Shown one piece after another: positions 57,001 to 61,195 of a stretch of 64,000 nucleotides of DNA. Made by a program: the position numbers and the translations under genes. Position 1 is the stretch's first letter, and each line of letters begins with the position of its first letter. This DNA is from Agapetus fuscipes (taxonomy: Eukaryota > Arthropoda > Insecta > Trichoptera > Glossosomatidae): contig OX637333.1 in NCBI GenBank assembly GCA_951799405.1, positions 15,375,960 through 15,439,959 on the forward strand. The letters are read 5' to 3'. Under the pieces are notes generated by a model, which was not told the DNA's origin, did not search any database, and saw only the letters and a list, made by a program, of their open reading frames with translations.

Positions 57001-58733
57001 TTGCAGCATACACTTTCTTCGTCAGTCTTTCTTCATTCATTCTCTCCAAATGCCCAAACCATCTAAGTATACTTCTTTTAATCTTTACTTTCACACTTTC
57101 TCTTACACCACATTCCTCTCTAACAAAATCATTCCTCACCCTATCACTCCGTCTTTTTCCAATCATTCTTCTTAAGTAGTCCATTTCCACTGTATGGACT
57201 TTACTAATCTCACTTTCACTCACCGTCCAGGCTTCACTTCCATACATCAGAGTGGGCACTAGTATACCACCGTGCACCGCCAGTCGAACATTTTTTGAAA
57301 GATTAACAGAAATATAAAAGTCATTTTCACTGCAAGTGGAGATGGCGGCTATTGGAAACACACAACTCACATCCTACAGATCGCTGCAATCAAGTGACTA
57401 TTCTCTAATGTATTGTGAACAGTGAATAATGTATGAATGTTTTGTATGTTTAGGTGCGTGGGTAGCGCACACGGCGGCACTGCGTGACTCCACGTTCCCC
57501 CTGCCCCCAGGCTCGTGTGGCCCCCCTCCCTCGCTGCCCTCCCACGAGCAGCAGCCCCCCGCCCTCAGCGTGCACATGGACCTGGCCACCGTGGTGAGGG
57601 CCATGCTTCGCCCAGACTCAGGTAACTGACCCCATTGCATGCATGGTGGGAGGATTACTGCGAAGGCTGAGTCAACTCGGAACAAAAAGGACATATTAAG
57701 GACAATGCGCTCTACCAATGGAGCTATTCTCTGGCTAGGACCAGTGCCTTAAGTATAAACTATTACAGAAACTCCCCTCAATCATGTTAATAAAAAAAAA
57801 ATAAGAAAACTAAATCAGTCACTAGAAGTGCCGCCGTTTATTCCATAAATTTTCAATTTAAATGTTTTATATTTGGGGTACAGATGATTAACCTTTTGGC
57901 TTCTGAATATTCTGGCTATATGAATATCTCCAGTACGGAATACTTTTTCAAGCACATTTTTAAAACATTTATTGCTTCCTACCTTAATTGATTGACAACA
58001 CTTGTGAACAAAGTATGTGCAAAGTCAAATGTATTACTTATTTATGAACAAAAATCACAAAAGTTTAGCACATTTCACTTGCAGACTTTTGAATTCTTTT
58101 GCACATATGTCAGGGATAAGTTCAAAGTTGGATGACGTCTATGATCGACAGCCGCACTGTATGCAAGTTTACACTTGAGGCGTTTGCGTGTCACCCGCAA
58201 TTCAAGGCTTAAAATGTATATGTGAAATCCTAACAATTCTATCATGTTTCCAGGCTTAGAAATCCGGGACCGCATGTGGCTGAAGATCACCATCCCCAAT
58301 GCCTTCATCGGTGCTGACGTGGTGGAGTGGGTACTAGCCAGAGTGGCTGGCCTGCAGGACAGACGCGATGCCAGGAAATATGCATCTCACATGCTCAAGG
58401 TAACAACAGAAACATACTTTTTACCTTGTGTCCTGGCGGAATTCTTTTGACTTGAAAAACTGGTCGAAATGAAAGATCCACCAATTATTTTGTCTCTGTA
58501 TCTTTACATTTGCATCTTCTTGAAACAGTGTCATTTATTGGGGAAGATTCCTAACACGAGAATATGATTGTTTTCCAGGCTGGCTTCATCCGTCATACTG
58601 TCAATAAGATCACCTTCAGCGAGCAGTGCTACTACGTGGCGGGAGACGGGCTGTGCAGCCAGATGGGGGCCCTTAGGCTGGGGCCCACCATGGACAACGA
58701 CACTGTTGCCCCCCTGCCCCTGCCTGACCCTAG
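20696..58733 (+). CDS. dsh: Dishevelled, Wnt signalling scaffold (DIX-PDZ-DEP); 3' part outside window
   Basis: Join of 20696-21009, 33242-33452, 33736-34005, 37431-37602, 57454-57621, 58254-58399 and 58579-58733, giving 478 codons plus 2 nt. Every junction is GT-AG and the phases fit throughout. Dishevelled is the cytoplasmic scaffold that passes Frizzled signals to the Axin/beta-catenin and planar polarity branches. Seen here: a DIX domain at about residues 1-85 (Axin-type polymerisation module); a basic and serine-rich linker; a PDZ domain at about 209-300 with the binding loop FLGISIVG at 223-230; a proline-rich linker; and a DEP domain at about 380-455 ([24 protein letters not shown]). 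The start is the first Met of the canonical DIX N-terminus. No exon for the C-terminal tail is visible before 64000, so the gene continues outside. Exons 2-7 are GC-rich inside AT-rich introns. Family identity is near certain; the symbol follows Drosophila. Confidence 0.97.
21010..21716. other. Start of dsh intron 1, nothing recognised
   Basis: AT-rich intron without recognisable element ends, except an RTE-tail 3' end (GTAATCTAAGTTGCAAAGAT) at about 21689-21716. Confidence 0.5.
21863..22708. repeat. Cluster of four RTE tail repeats
   Basis: Three plus-strand copies in tandem (21863-22077, 22089-22335, 22360-22510) followed head-on by one minus copy (22522-22708). Units differ by many substitutions, so the cluster is old or built from different subfamilies. 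Confidence 0.8.
22737..23570 (-). repeat. RTE tail split by a minisatellite
   Basis: The tail 3' end is at 22737-22770 and its continuation at 23478-23570 (TTCACGCTTACACATGCTGC). Between them is the 16-bp minisatellite, which therefore expanded inside one tail copy. Confidence 0.75.
22771..23475. repeat. Minisatellite, 16-bp unit
   Basis: About 44 units of ACAAAACAGCACAGTG with scattered changes. The long overlapping minus-strand frames rich in Cys, Val and Leu are produced by the repeat and are not genes. Confidence 0.95.
24008..24313 (+). mobile_element. SINE-1 joined to a LINE 3' end
   Basis: tRNA-like head at 24008-24078 with A box TAGCTCAATGG and B box GGCTCGAATCC, then the SINE-1 body up to CCAAGCTCG at 24229. 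After that it matches the last ~85 bp of the LINE at 41612-41700 (ACACCTCTGCGGCAC, CATAGACCCC, TCTCCCGCAC, then A-rich). It is a SINE carrying a LINE tail. Confidence 0.85.
24314..25118. other. Non-coding; one imperfect palindromic stretch
   Basis: About 24428-24580 starts CCCCGTATTCATGAA and folds imperfectly on itself around AGCACTTACC / GGTAAGTAAGG. It may be a worn MITE. Nothing else is recognised. Confidence 0.35.
25119..27246 (+). mobile_element. Terminal-hairpin non-coding element, copy 3 (2.1 kb)
   Basis: Starts with hairpin ACTTTATAGCAGTCC-GAA-GGACTGTTATAAAGT, then GAAATGAGTTGTCCTGC and ACCAGGACATGC, a CCGT microsatellite (25247-25300), and at least four internal units with AAGATGGCT, TCTCAAAAACGGCT and TTGCCATA. 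It ends GTCCACTGTACAATTTATT. No coding capacity. The opposite-orientation copy is at 38988-41131. Confidence 0.75.
25244..25302. repeat. CCGT microsatellite
   Basis: About 14 CCGT units, one changed to CTGT, inside hairpin element copy 3. Confidence 0.97.
27247..28034. other. Intron sequence with one RTE tail
   Basis: An RTE tail (plus, about 27492-27680) has an internal deletion after CTTATGTTCAACTT. The rest is AT-rich and unrecognised, with a GC-richer patch near 27290-27335. Confidence 0.6.
28035..28190 (+). repeat. SINE-1 3' half
   Basis: Contains GACCCGTCACCAAAG, CATCCAGCCCTACAGCAACT, CGACGACCAAGCTCG (ending 28129), then GGGGTGTGATTTACAC and AACAGCGCTCGC. The head is missing. Confidence 0.8.
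28191..28919. other. No gene recognised
   Basis: AT-rich intron. A 62-codon frame at 28643 has no recognisable motif. The 3' end of the hAT element is probably in this stretch but I could not define it. Confidence 0.45.
29391..30680 (+). mobile_element. mariner element, 1,290 bp
   Basis: Inverted ends of about 28 bp (CGAGGGTTGCC / CGAGGGCTGCC, then TTTTATATTTCGGGATT), flanked by the TA duplication (29389-29390, 30681-30682). It is inserted in the hAT transposase pseudogene. Confidence 0.97.
29565..30615 (+). pseudogene. mariner transposase, frameshift plus stop
   Basis: About 350 codons: an N-terminal HTH pair ([27 protein letters not shown]), then the catalytic D in [10 protein letters not shown] in [10 protein letters not shown] and D in [11 protein letters not shown], which is the DD34D spacing of mariners. 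A +1 frame change near 30085 (in the [14 protein letters not shown] stretch) and a TAA at about 30238 break it. Otherwise all motifs remain. Confidence 0.95.
31600..31925 (+). mobile_element. SINE-3, full length
   Basis: tRNA-like head with GTTAGTAGAGTGCTTGC and GGGTTCGAATCCC (B box), then a body with CCGGCAAGGCTTACTCAGCC, GAGCTGGGAAACCCCC, GGCCGGCCCCCTTACC and an end near GTAGCTTAGTTGCG. It lies inside the hAT pseudogene. Confidence 0.85.
32374..33241. other. End of dsh intron 1; unexplained GC-rich patch
   Basis: About 32926-33043 is GC-richer than its surroundings and is bounded by TTAG and GTGAGT, but it does not fit the dsh reading frame. A perfect short hairpin GTCTCGCT...AGCGAGAC lies near 32828-32856. 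Nothing else is recognised. Confidence 0.4.
33242..33452 (+). CDS. dsh: dsh exon 2: linker between DIX and PDZ
   Basis: Acceptor TTTGCAG and donor CAG|GTAAAC. It encodes a serine-rich linker ([18 protein letters not shown], then [20 protein letters not shown]), matching the Ser/Asp-rich stretch before PDZ in known Dishevelled proteins. It enters with one base completing Arg105 and leaves in phase 0. It is GC-rich compared with the surrounding intron. Confidence 0.92.
33560..33655 (+). repeat. CR1/jockey-like LINE 3' coding fragment
   Basis: [18 protein letters not shown] matches the C-terminus of the LINE at 41308-41660 ([16 protein letters not shown]). It lies in the 283-bp dsh intron 2. 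Confidence 0.75.
33736..34005 (+). CDS. dsh: dsh exon 3: basic region and first half of PDZ
   Basis: Ninety codons, phase 0 at both ends. It starts with a polybasic segment ([14 protein letters not shown]), then the family signature [15 protein letters not shown], the PDZ loop FLGISIVG and [15 protein letters not shown], ending [11 protein letters not shown]. Intron 2 before it is only 283 bp and holds a LINE 3' fragment. Confidence 0.97.
34143..34200 (-). repeat. RTE tail 3' fragment
   Basis: TATAATCTAAGTTGCAAAG followed by about 35 more bases of the tail, cut off at about 34200 where the next transposon begins. Confidence 0.65.
34201..34623. repeat. Subterminal repeats of the unassigned transposon
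   Basis: Three copies of a 20-mer of the form GCAGTTAYRRYYNNATGGTT, at 34233-34252 (inverted), 34423-34442 and 34484-34503. A perfect 16-bp hairpin (GCAACATTGCATCTAG and its inverse) lies near 34527-34563. This is ordinary for a transposase-binding region. Confidence 0.6.
34702..34998 (+). mobile_element. SINE-1/SINE-3 dimer
   Basis: SINE-1 head (GGTCCGTAACTCAGTGGTAAC, with B box GGTTCGATTCC) and body up to TCAAGCTCG (34929), followed without gap by a SINE-3 head (GATAGCTTAATTGGTAGG through GCCGAGAGCAAGGGTT). It is inserted in the transposase gene. The same order occurs at 42273-41770 on the other strand. Confidence 0.85.
35795..36068. mobile_element. Foldback MITE with 98-bp arms inside the transposase gene
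   Basis: Arms 35852-35949 and 35962-36059 are inverted copies with about one mismatch. The insertion is bounded by AAACAAATTTATT (35795-35807, 36056-36068), which restores the reading of the host transposase ([15 protein letters not shown]) if removed. About 44 bp on the left side (35808-35851) are not part of the palindrome. Confidence 0.85.
36674..37430. other. End of dsh intron 3
   Basis: A diverged RTE tail on minus (about 37005-37245, with CCTATAAGTCAAGGAAC). The rest is AT-rich and unrecognised. Confidence 0.55.
37431..37602 (+). CDS. dsh: dsh exon 4: second half of PDZ
   Basis: Acceptor GACTGCAG, donor CCAG|GTCAGC. It encodes [18 protein letters not shown] through [19 protein letters not shown], the standard end of the Dishevelled PDZ. 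It leaves in phase 1, with G joining GT of exon 5 to give Gly323 (PGAWVAHT). Confidence 0.97.
37700..37935 (+). mobile_element. SINE-2, tRNA-Leu/Ser-like head
   Basis: The A box TGGTTGAGCGG is very close to the tRNA-Leu/Ser form, with a long variable region and a B box GTTTGAATCCC. The body starts CTTTGACCCTGGTTCAA and ends near GGGTTAGTGAATTG. The second copy is at 53405. Confidence 0.8.
37936..38070 (-). repeat. RTE tail fragment ending in a 9-bp tandem repeat
   Basis: (TTAGA)n and the tail 3' end, then from about 38010 five to six copies of GCAGACTTA. The repeat unit grew out of the tail's own GCAGA sequence. Confidence 0.8.
38211..38954 (+). pseudogene. LINE endonuclease domain
   Basis: Exonuclease-endonuclease-phosphatase fold: [31 protein letters not shown] (catalytic Asp/Asn), [21 protein letters not shown] (catalytic DH), then a linker to NPWFNQEC before the missing RT. 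The 5' start is not preserved. Confidence 0.88.
38988..41131 (-). mobile_element. Terminal-hairpin non-coding element, copy 4 (2.1 kb)
   Basis: Minus-strand copy of the element at 25119: hairpin at 41097-41131, GGAC microsatellite at 40937-41003, internal units with AGCCGTTTTTGAGAAAAT and AGCCATCTT, end AATAAATTGTACAGTGGAC at 38988. It is inserted in the LINE at 38180-41712. Confidence 0.78.
40937..41003. repeat. GGAC microsatellite
   Basis: About 17 pure GGAC units (CCGT on the element strand). Confidence 0.98.
41195..41666 (+). pseudogene. LINE C-terminal region
   Basis: [30 protein letters not shown] and [16 protein letters not shown], a frame change near 41490, then [18 protein letters not shown] and stop after DIDPQDF. 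This is typical of the C-terminus of CR1/jockey-type ORF2. Confidence 0.85.
41770..42273 (-). mobile_element. SINE-1/SINE-3 dimer, second locus
   Basis: On minus: SINE-1 head (42273-42205) and body to CAGGCTCG (42047), then directly a SINE-3 head (GATAGCTCAATTGGTAC, GCCGAGAGCAAGGGTTCGA) and the SINE-3 body to about 41770. It has the same unit order as 34702-34998. Confidence 0.85.
42303..42538. repeat. Perfect 34-bp inverted repeat
   Basis: 42303-42336 and 42505-42538 are exact inverse copies (CTTTTATTGTGGTGCTTCC...), 168 bp apart. A third partial copy (TTATCCAAGGCAGTTGAGA) lies at about 42579. Minus-strand frames across it show no known family. Confidence 0.9.
42719..42815. repeat. Short degenerate 15-16 bp tandem repeat
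   Basis: About six units of the form TTGGCCGAAATGTTG / TTGACCGACTTGTCG. Confidence 0.7.
42955..43032 (-). repeat. tRNA-like sequence, probable SINE head
   Basis: On minus: CCGGCCGTGGAAGCTCTGACC, then CTAACGGCTTGCG and a good B box GGTTCGAATCC with complementary ends CCGG. The acceptor stem is not convincing and the downstream sequence is AT-rich, so it is more likely a SINE relic than a working tRNA. Confidence 0.45.
43340..43897 (-). pseudogene. LINE ORF2 N-terminus (endonuclease), different family
   Basis: A basic leader ([13 protein letters not shown]) is followed by [30 protein letters not shown] and [13 protein letters not shown], the start of a CR1/L2-type endonuclease. It ends in a T-rich break near 43345. 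The rest of the ORF is absent. Confidence 0.82.
43898..45094. other. No gene recognised; possible repeat start at 44576
   Basis: A LINE 3' scrap is at 44350-44400 (GGCCACCCCTAGCGGA). From 44576, ACAGGGTGACTGGTAATTCG resembles the start of insect DNA elements, with no partner end found. The rest is AT-rich. Confidence 0.35.
45095..45345 (-). mobile_element. Penelope-like 3' end fragment
   Basis: On minus: a hammerhead-like core CCGAAGA-A-GTC...GAC-GAAAC (45242-45211), then an A-rich stretch, ACATGGACCACGGTC, AACCCGGAACCAG, and the terminal CCGGCCGTGAAAGCC, which also ends the 11982-12644 element (GGCCATGAAAGCC). Confidence 0.65.
45346..46150. other. No gene recognised
   Basis: AT-rich with chance frames only. 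Confidence 0.45.
46151..46995 (+). pseudogene. Remnant of an unassigned transposon protein
   Basis: Pieces in different frames: [16 protein letters not shown], then [34 protein letters not shown] and later [20 protein letters not shown]. The LHANDLPxREL and DWH/NWH...TxPP patterns are ones I know from abundant insect mobile-element proteins, but I cannot name the superfamily. Many stops. Confidence 0.5.
46996..47725. other. No gene recognised
   Basis: AT-rich intron sequence without motif. Confidence 0.45.
47726..47820. repeat. Perfect 43-bp hairpin, 9-nt loop
   Basis: 47726-47768 and 47778-47820 are exact inverse copies (AGGTAAAGTGTTGATCAATG...), with loop TTTATAATG. No coding. Confidence 0.95.
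47920..47946. repeat. Poly-T run
   Basis: About 25 T residues. On the minus strand a poly-A that may mark a retroposon end. Confidence 0.8.
48340..49380 (-). mobile_element. Penelope-like element, 5'-truncated
   Basis: Coding part at 48490-49370 on minus and flanking sequence to 48340. A hammerhead-like core lies on plus at 48345-48369 (CTGAGGA-T-GGCC-AAGA-GGCC-GAAAC), that is, antisense to the coding frame. The 5' edge abuts an RTE tail at about 49405. Confidence 0.8.
48578..49390 (-). pseudogene. Penelope reverse transcriptase C-terminus plus GIY-YIG endonuclease
   Basis: In order: RT thumb ([39 protein letters not shown]), linker [16 protein letters not shown], and GIY-YIG domain ([42 protein letters not shown]). 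The catalytic RT fingers/palm are missing (5' truncation) and a frame change after DINFDDQNN separates the last ~30 codons ([17 protein letters not shown] in another frame). Confidence 0.92.
49405..49625 (-). repeat. RTE 3'-tail repeat
   Basis: Solo tail on minus (TCTATAGTCTAAGTTGCAAAG at its 3' end), followed directly by a SINE-3 part. Confidence 0.8.
49640..49825 (+). repeat. SINE-3, partial
   Basis: Contains CCGGCAAGGTTTACTCAGCC, a deletion after ATTAGCACCAG, then CACTCACCACATGCAAC and AGAACGCGGCAATAAG. Confidence 0.75.
50216..50889 (+). mobile_element. piggyBac-like MITE, copy 1
   Basis: Starts TTAACCCTTTGGCTGCGG and ends GGAAACGGTTAA, with TTAA at both ends. Two subterminal units GCGGCTGGCAT...ATGTCAT lie near the left end. 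Non-coding. Confidence 0.75.
50890..51392. other. No gene recognised
   Basis: AT-rich intron sequence. Confidence 0.45.
51393..51640 (+). repeat. RTE 3'-tail repeat, solo copy
   Basis: Nearly identical to the tails at 13255 and 60025, with sharp 5' start at CCTTGACTTATAGG and GATTATA end. No RTE body upstream. Confidence 0.88.
51650..51935 (-). mobile_element. SINE-3, minus strand
   Basis: Minus-strand copy with GAGAGCTGGGAAAACCCC and ACCGGCAAGGCTTACTC, and a worn head near 51890-51935 (ATCCATAACTCAATTTTTAG, read inverted). Confidence 0.75.
52166..52240. repeat. 15-bp inverted repeat containing TGACGTCA
   Basis: GTGACGTCATTTTCT (52166-52180) and its exact inverse (52226-52240). Each holds a full CRE-type octamer. 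Significance unknown. Confidence 0.8.
52511..52745. mobile_element. Head-to-head Penelope pseudo-LTR pair
   Basis: Two inverted ~105-bp arms (left to about 52618, right from about 52634) with GGATTTTACTGACC, AGAGAAGAACGATTTTCTC and TACGTTTCGT. Each has a hammerhead-like core; the left one on minus reads CTGAGGA-C-GTC...GAC-GAAAC (52601-52571). No protein between them. Confidence 0.65.
53404..53699 (+). mobile_element. SINE-2, poly-A ended
   Basis: The head has a long variable arm and B box GGTTCGATCCCC. The body is CTTTGACCCTGGTTCAACAG to GGTTGGTGAATTGCATTCC, ending in about 23 A. It lies inside the RTE copy. The head differs from the copy at 37700 while the body agrees. Confidence 0.82.
53730..54030 (+). 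mobile_element. SINE-1 with its usual 3' end
   Basis: Head from GGTCCGTAGTCCGTAGTGG with B box region GGATTCGGATCCC (worn), body to CCAAGCTCG (53962), then CAGAGGGCTCTTGAGGTG and AACAGCGCTCACCAAATAAA, ending in ATT repeats. Flanked by TTCACTT-like repeats of the RTE target. Confidence 0.85.
54345..54600 (-). pseudogene. Fragment of another LINE (between endonuclease and RT)
   Basis: [39 protein letters not shown] and [16 protein letters not shown], the helical linker before the RT in jockey/CR1-type ORF2. By chance it is in frame with the adjoining RTE piece, giving a misleading 181-codon frame. Confidence 0.75.
54601..54975. other. No gene recognised
   Basis: Intron sequence between the LINE fragment and the minisatellite. 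Confidence 0.45.
54976..56620. repeat. Minisatellite, 15-bp unit with higher-order structure
   Basis: About 110 units of GTGGACATTNTGTCG with variants. A block that includes GGGGGACATGTTTGTCCG recurs at about 55120, 55503 and 55886 (period ~383). A second block near 56265-56600 repeats at ~170 bp. Because 15 is a multiple of 3, several long frames stay open on both strands; none is a gene. Confidence 0.95.
56690..57305 (-). pseudogene. RTE LINE C-terminal fragment with 3' UTR
   Basis: Reading minus: [60 protein letters not shown] and [20 protein letters not shown], then [18 protein letters not shown] and about 120 bp of 3' UTR. It lacks the usual tail module. The subfamily is slightly different from the 52-kb and 60-kb copies. 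Confidence 0.85.
57454..57621 (+). CDS. dsh: dsh exon 5: PDZ-DEP linker
   Basis: Acceptor TGTTTAG after a 19.9-kb intron. It encodes AWVAHTAAL, a proline-rich stretch, then [14 protein letters not shown], which matches the conserved sequence just before DEP. Donor TCAG|GTAACT, phase 1. Confidence 0.93.
57630..57745 (-). repeat. SINE-3 fragment in dsh intron 5
   Basis: On minus: AGAATAGCTCCATTGGTAGAG (A-box region), then TTGACTCAGCCTTCGCAG. Strongly worn. Confidence 0.55.
57888..58212 (-). mobile_element. piggyBac-like MITE, copy 2, in dsh intron 5
   Basis: TTAA at both ends (57888-57891, 58209-58212). On minus it shares TTGCATACAGTGCGGCTG, GTCATC, TTAAGGTAGGAA and AAGTATTCCGT with the copy at 50216. 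It is shorter (325 bp) and ends 41 bp before the exon 6 acceptor. Confidence 0.75.
58254..58399 (+). CDS. dsh: dsh exon 6: DEP domain, first part
   Basis: Acceptor TTTCCAG, donor AAG|GTAACA. It encodes [19 protein letters not shown] and [13 protein letters not shown], ending RKYASHMLK. The conserved Lys of WLKITIP (residue 389) is present. The acceptor lies 41 bp after the end of a piggyBac-like MITE. Confidence 0.97.
58579..58733 (+). CDS. dsh: dsh exon 7: end of DEP domain
   Basis: Acceptor TTTTCCAG, donor TAG|GTATGT. It encodes [20 protein letters not shown], then a short less conserved stretch ending VAPLPLPDP. Phase 2 at the donor means at least one more exon follows beyond the window. 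Confidence 0.95.
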
Positions 58734-59074
58734 GTATGTTAACAAACATGATAATGAGTTGGTGATTTCTGTATAACACCTTCCGTGATGTAGTCACTCC
58801 AAGGGCGCTTCACGTAAACAGTCACATTGTTGGGTTCTTAAGTTTTCAAATATAAAAAGGCACTAGTGATTTCTATTTAATTCTTGTTTTTTAGATGCAA
58901 CAAAATATTATTTACTCATGGATATCATAGACAATGTGCTAAGAAGTTGCACTATGTGTGCAGCTTAGTTGCATTGCATTTTCACTTCAGCCTGAGAATT
59001 AGAACCTGCAATACTTTTTTTTTTTTTTTTAATTGTGCACAACAGTTTACCCTAAAATCAGTGCACCCTCACAG
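58734..59074. other. dsh intron after exon 7
   Basis: A small SINE-3 3' fragment at about 58938-58980 (TGTGTGCAGCTTAGTTGC). No further exon is recognised. Confidence 0.5.
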
Positions 59075-59935
59075 CTATCAACATGCTGGGAGGAACTCTG
59101 TTGCTAGATTTTTAAATCTGAATAAATTACACTCAAAAATGTCTATGTTAGACTTATTTAAGAGCTTTATACTCCGAGTCACAGGGTGTTGCGCCACAAC
59201 ATCAGTACGGCTTTTCGGTACATGAAAAAGATCATGTTGTCGCCCTCGGGTGTAGTCGTCAGGCACATACAACCAGTAACCCTCCAACAGGGTGGGACTG
59301 TCAATTAAGCCGTTGATGACCTTATGAGAAAGCACCATAAGGGATCTGTTGCGCCTCGTTTCCAGGCTTCTAAATCCAGTCTCTCGAAGTAACTCCTCAT
59401 GATGTATGAATTATGGATAACTTCCACACAGCCTCGTGAGGAGATACCTGAGAAACTTTTTTTGGACTTGTTCTATCATATCTATGTACTTCCGCTGATA
59501 GGGAGTCCAAACCTCGACAGCGTACCCTAATTTGGATCGTATAACGCAGCTAAAGACGTCCACCATCGCTCTGGGCTTAGTGAGCTGTTTGCACACTCTG
59601 ATTACCAATCCCAGCAGCTGGTAGCACTTAGTCATCAGCTGTGTTATATGATCCTTGAGGAAAGCCGGAAAATGGCTGAAAGGTATTAGAGGTAAAGCCA
59701 TTTATCTCAACGTACTGTCGCCTGCTCCTCAAATAGGAGGCAAAGAAAAATAAGAGGGATTTAGAAAATCCAAGAATATGCATTTTTTCAAGAAGAATAT
59801 CATGATCTACCTGATCAAATGCTTTCGAGAAATTCGTATACACTACATCTGTCTGGAGCTGAGAATCCAGATTAGAAGCTACGTCTGTACTAATAGTTAG
59901 AAGATTAGAGACAGTAGACCTCTCTTGTCGCTGGC
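59075..59935 (-). pseudogene. Jockey/CR1-type LINE reverse transcriptase, internally deleted
   Basis: Reading minus: STVSNLLTISTDVASNLDS, VVYTNFSKAFDQVDHDILLE, LFFFASYLRSRRQYVEING and FSGFPQGS, then a deletion of the YADD palm, then LGLVIRVCKQLTKPRAMV, IRSKLGYAVEVWTPYQ, a stop after LCGSYP and the C-terminus ending FKNLATEFLPAC. Confidence 0.85.
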
Positions 59936-60024
59936 GCCAACGGCGACGCGCTGTATCACCAGATCTCTGCGCTTTAAAATTAATTTAAATAATATCTGCA
60001 GTCGGACTATTGTTAATCTATATA

Positions 60025-60930
60025 TAATCTATAATCTAAGTTGCAAAAATATATTCATTTAAAGCTCTCAGATGTAAGCCCACAAACCAACAAGTGTTGT
60101 TCGCGCTTACAAATGCTGAATGTGTACTTACAAATAAAATCCAAACCTCAAATGAACATAAGCCCCACAACTTTTGCCGACCTTCCCTGAAACAGGGGTG
60201 ACATTGGCAAAGTGAACCATTTTTTACAGTATGGGTGGTCAGCCTCATACCAACCTATAAGTCAAGGAATATGAATAATAAATTACATTTAAATATAAAA
60301 AAGAACAAAACCTTACAAAGAAATCTATACAAAAAAAGTCAAAAATTTCCTATGCAAAAAATGTAGCAAATGAATACACCAACATTAGAAATCAACATTG
60401 CAGATTAGCCGCCACTTCTTCCTGTCCTTGCATACTTCTTTCATTTCATCCAGAGTCATAACCTTTTTCATACAAGTCCTCCTTTTATTATGACTCTGGA
60501 TATCCCATTCATTCGCTATTTCAGAGATTTGATCCTTCCATACTTTTCTCGGTCTTCCTCTACCACGACATCCATCTATTCTAGCAACATATACTTTCTT
60601 CGTCAATCTTTCATCACTCATTCTCTCCAAGTGCCCGAACCATCTTAACATACTTCTTTTAATCTTCACTTTCACACTTTCCCTTACACCACATTCTTCT
60701 CTTACAAAATTATTCCTCACCCTGTCACTTCGTTTTTTCCCAATCATACTTCTTAGATAGTCCATTTCTACTGTATGGACTTTACTAATTTCCCTTTCAC
60801 TCACCGTCCAGGCTTCACTTCCATACATCAAGGTTGGCACTAGTATACCACCGTGCACCGCCAATCTAACATTTTTTGAGAGATTTTGGTTCCTGGCGAT
60901 GCAAGCGGTCGCACCCAGTACATAGTATTG
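60025..60930 (-). pseudogene. RTE LINE, 5'-truncated, uninterrupted 3' part
   Basis: Tail 60025-60270, 3' UTR to 60385, and C-terminal coding to about 60930 where it is cut within [16 protein letters not shown]. Body and 3' UTR are almost identical to the 52-kb copy, so the subfamily moved recently. The frame from [15 protein letters not shown] to [10 protein letters not shown] is open. Confidence 0.88.
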
Positions 60931-61195
60931 TTAATCCTGTGTTTTATTTTATTTTTTGAATTTCGAAGATCATTGTAATGTTTAAATTTTTAAATGAATT
61001 ACGTGTTAGTTTTCTTAAATAAAATAATATAGTGTCAAGTACCGAGTGACCAAAAGTTATTCCATTTTAAACTACCCACTGAACATAAAAATAATAATAA
61101 GTGACATTTTGCTTAAAATCAAATATAACAAATTACGATTGAAATTTACTCGATAAAAGAACTCTCTGCACTAAAAGACTCAACATATTCAATAA
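60931..61195. other. AT-rich spacer, nothing recognised
   Basis: Short AT-rich stretch between two RTE copies of opposite orientation. Confidence 0.5.

Noticed and set aside
57398..57718. Minus-strand 106-codon frame over dsh exon 5
   Set aside because: Antisense shadow of a GC-rich exon; no family motif.
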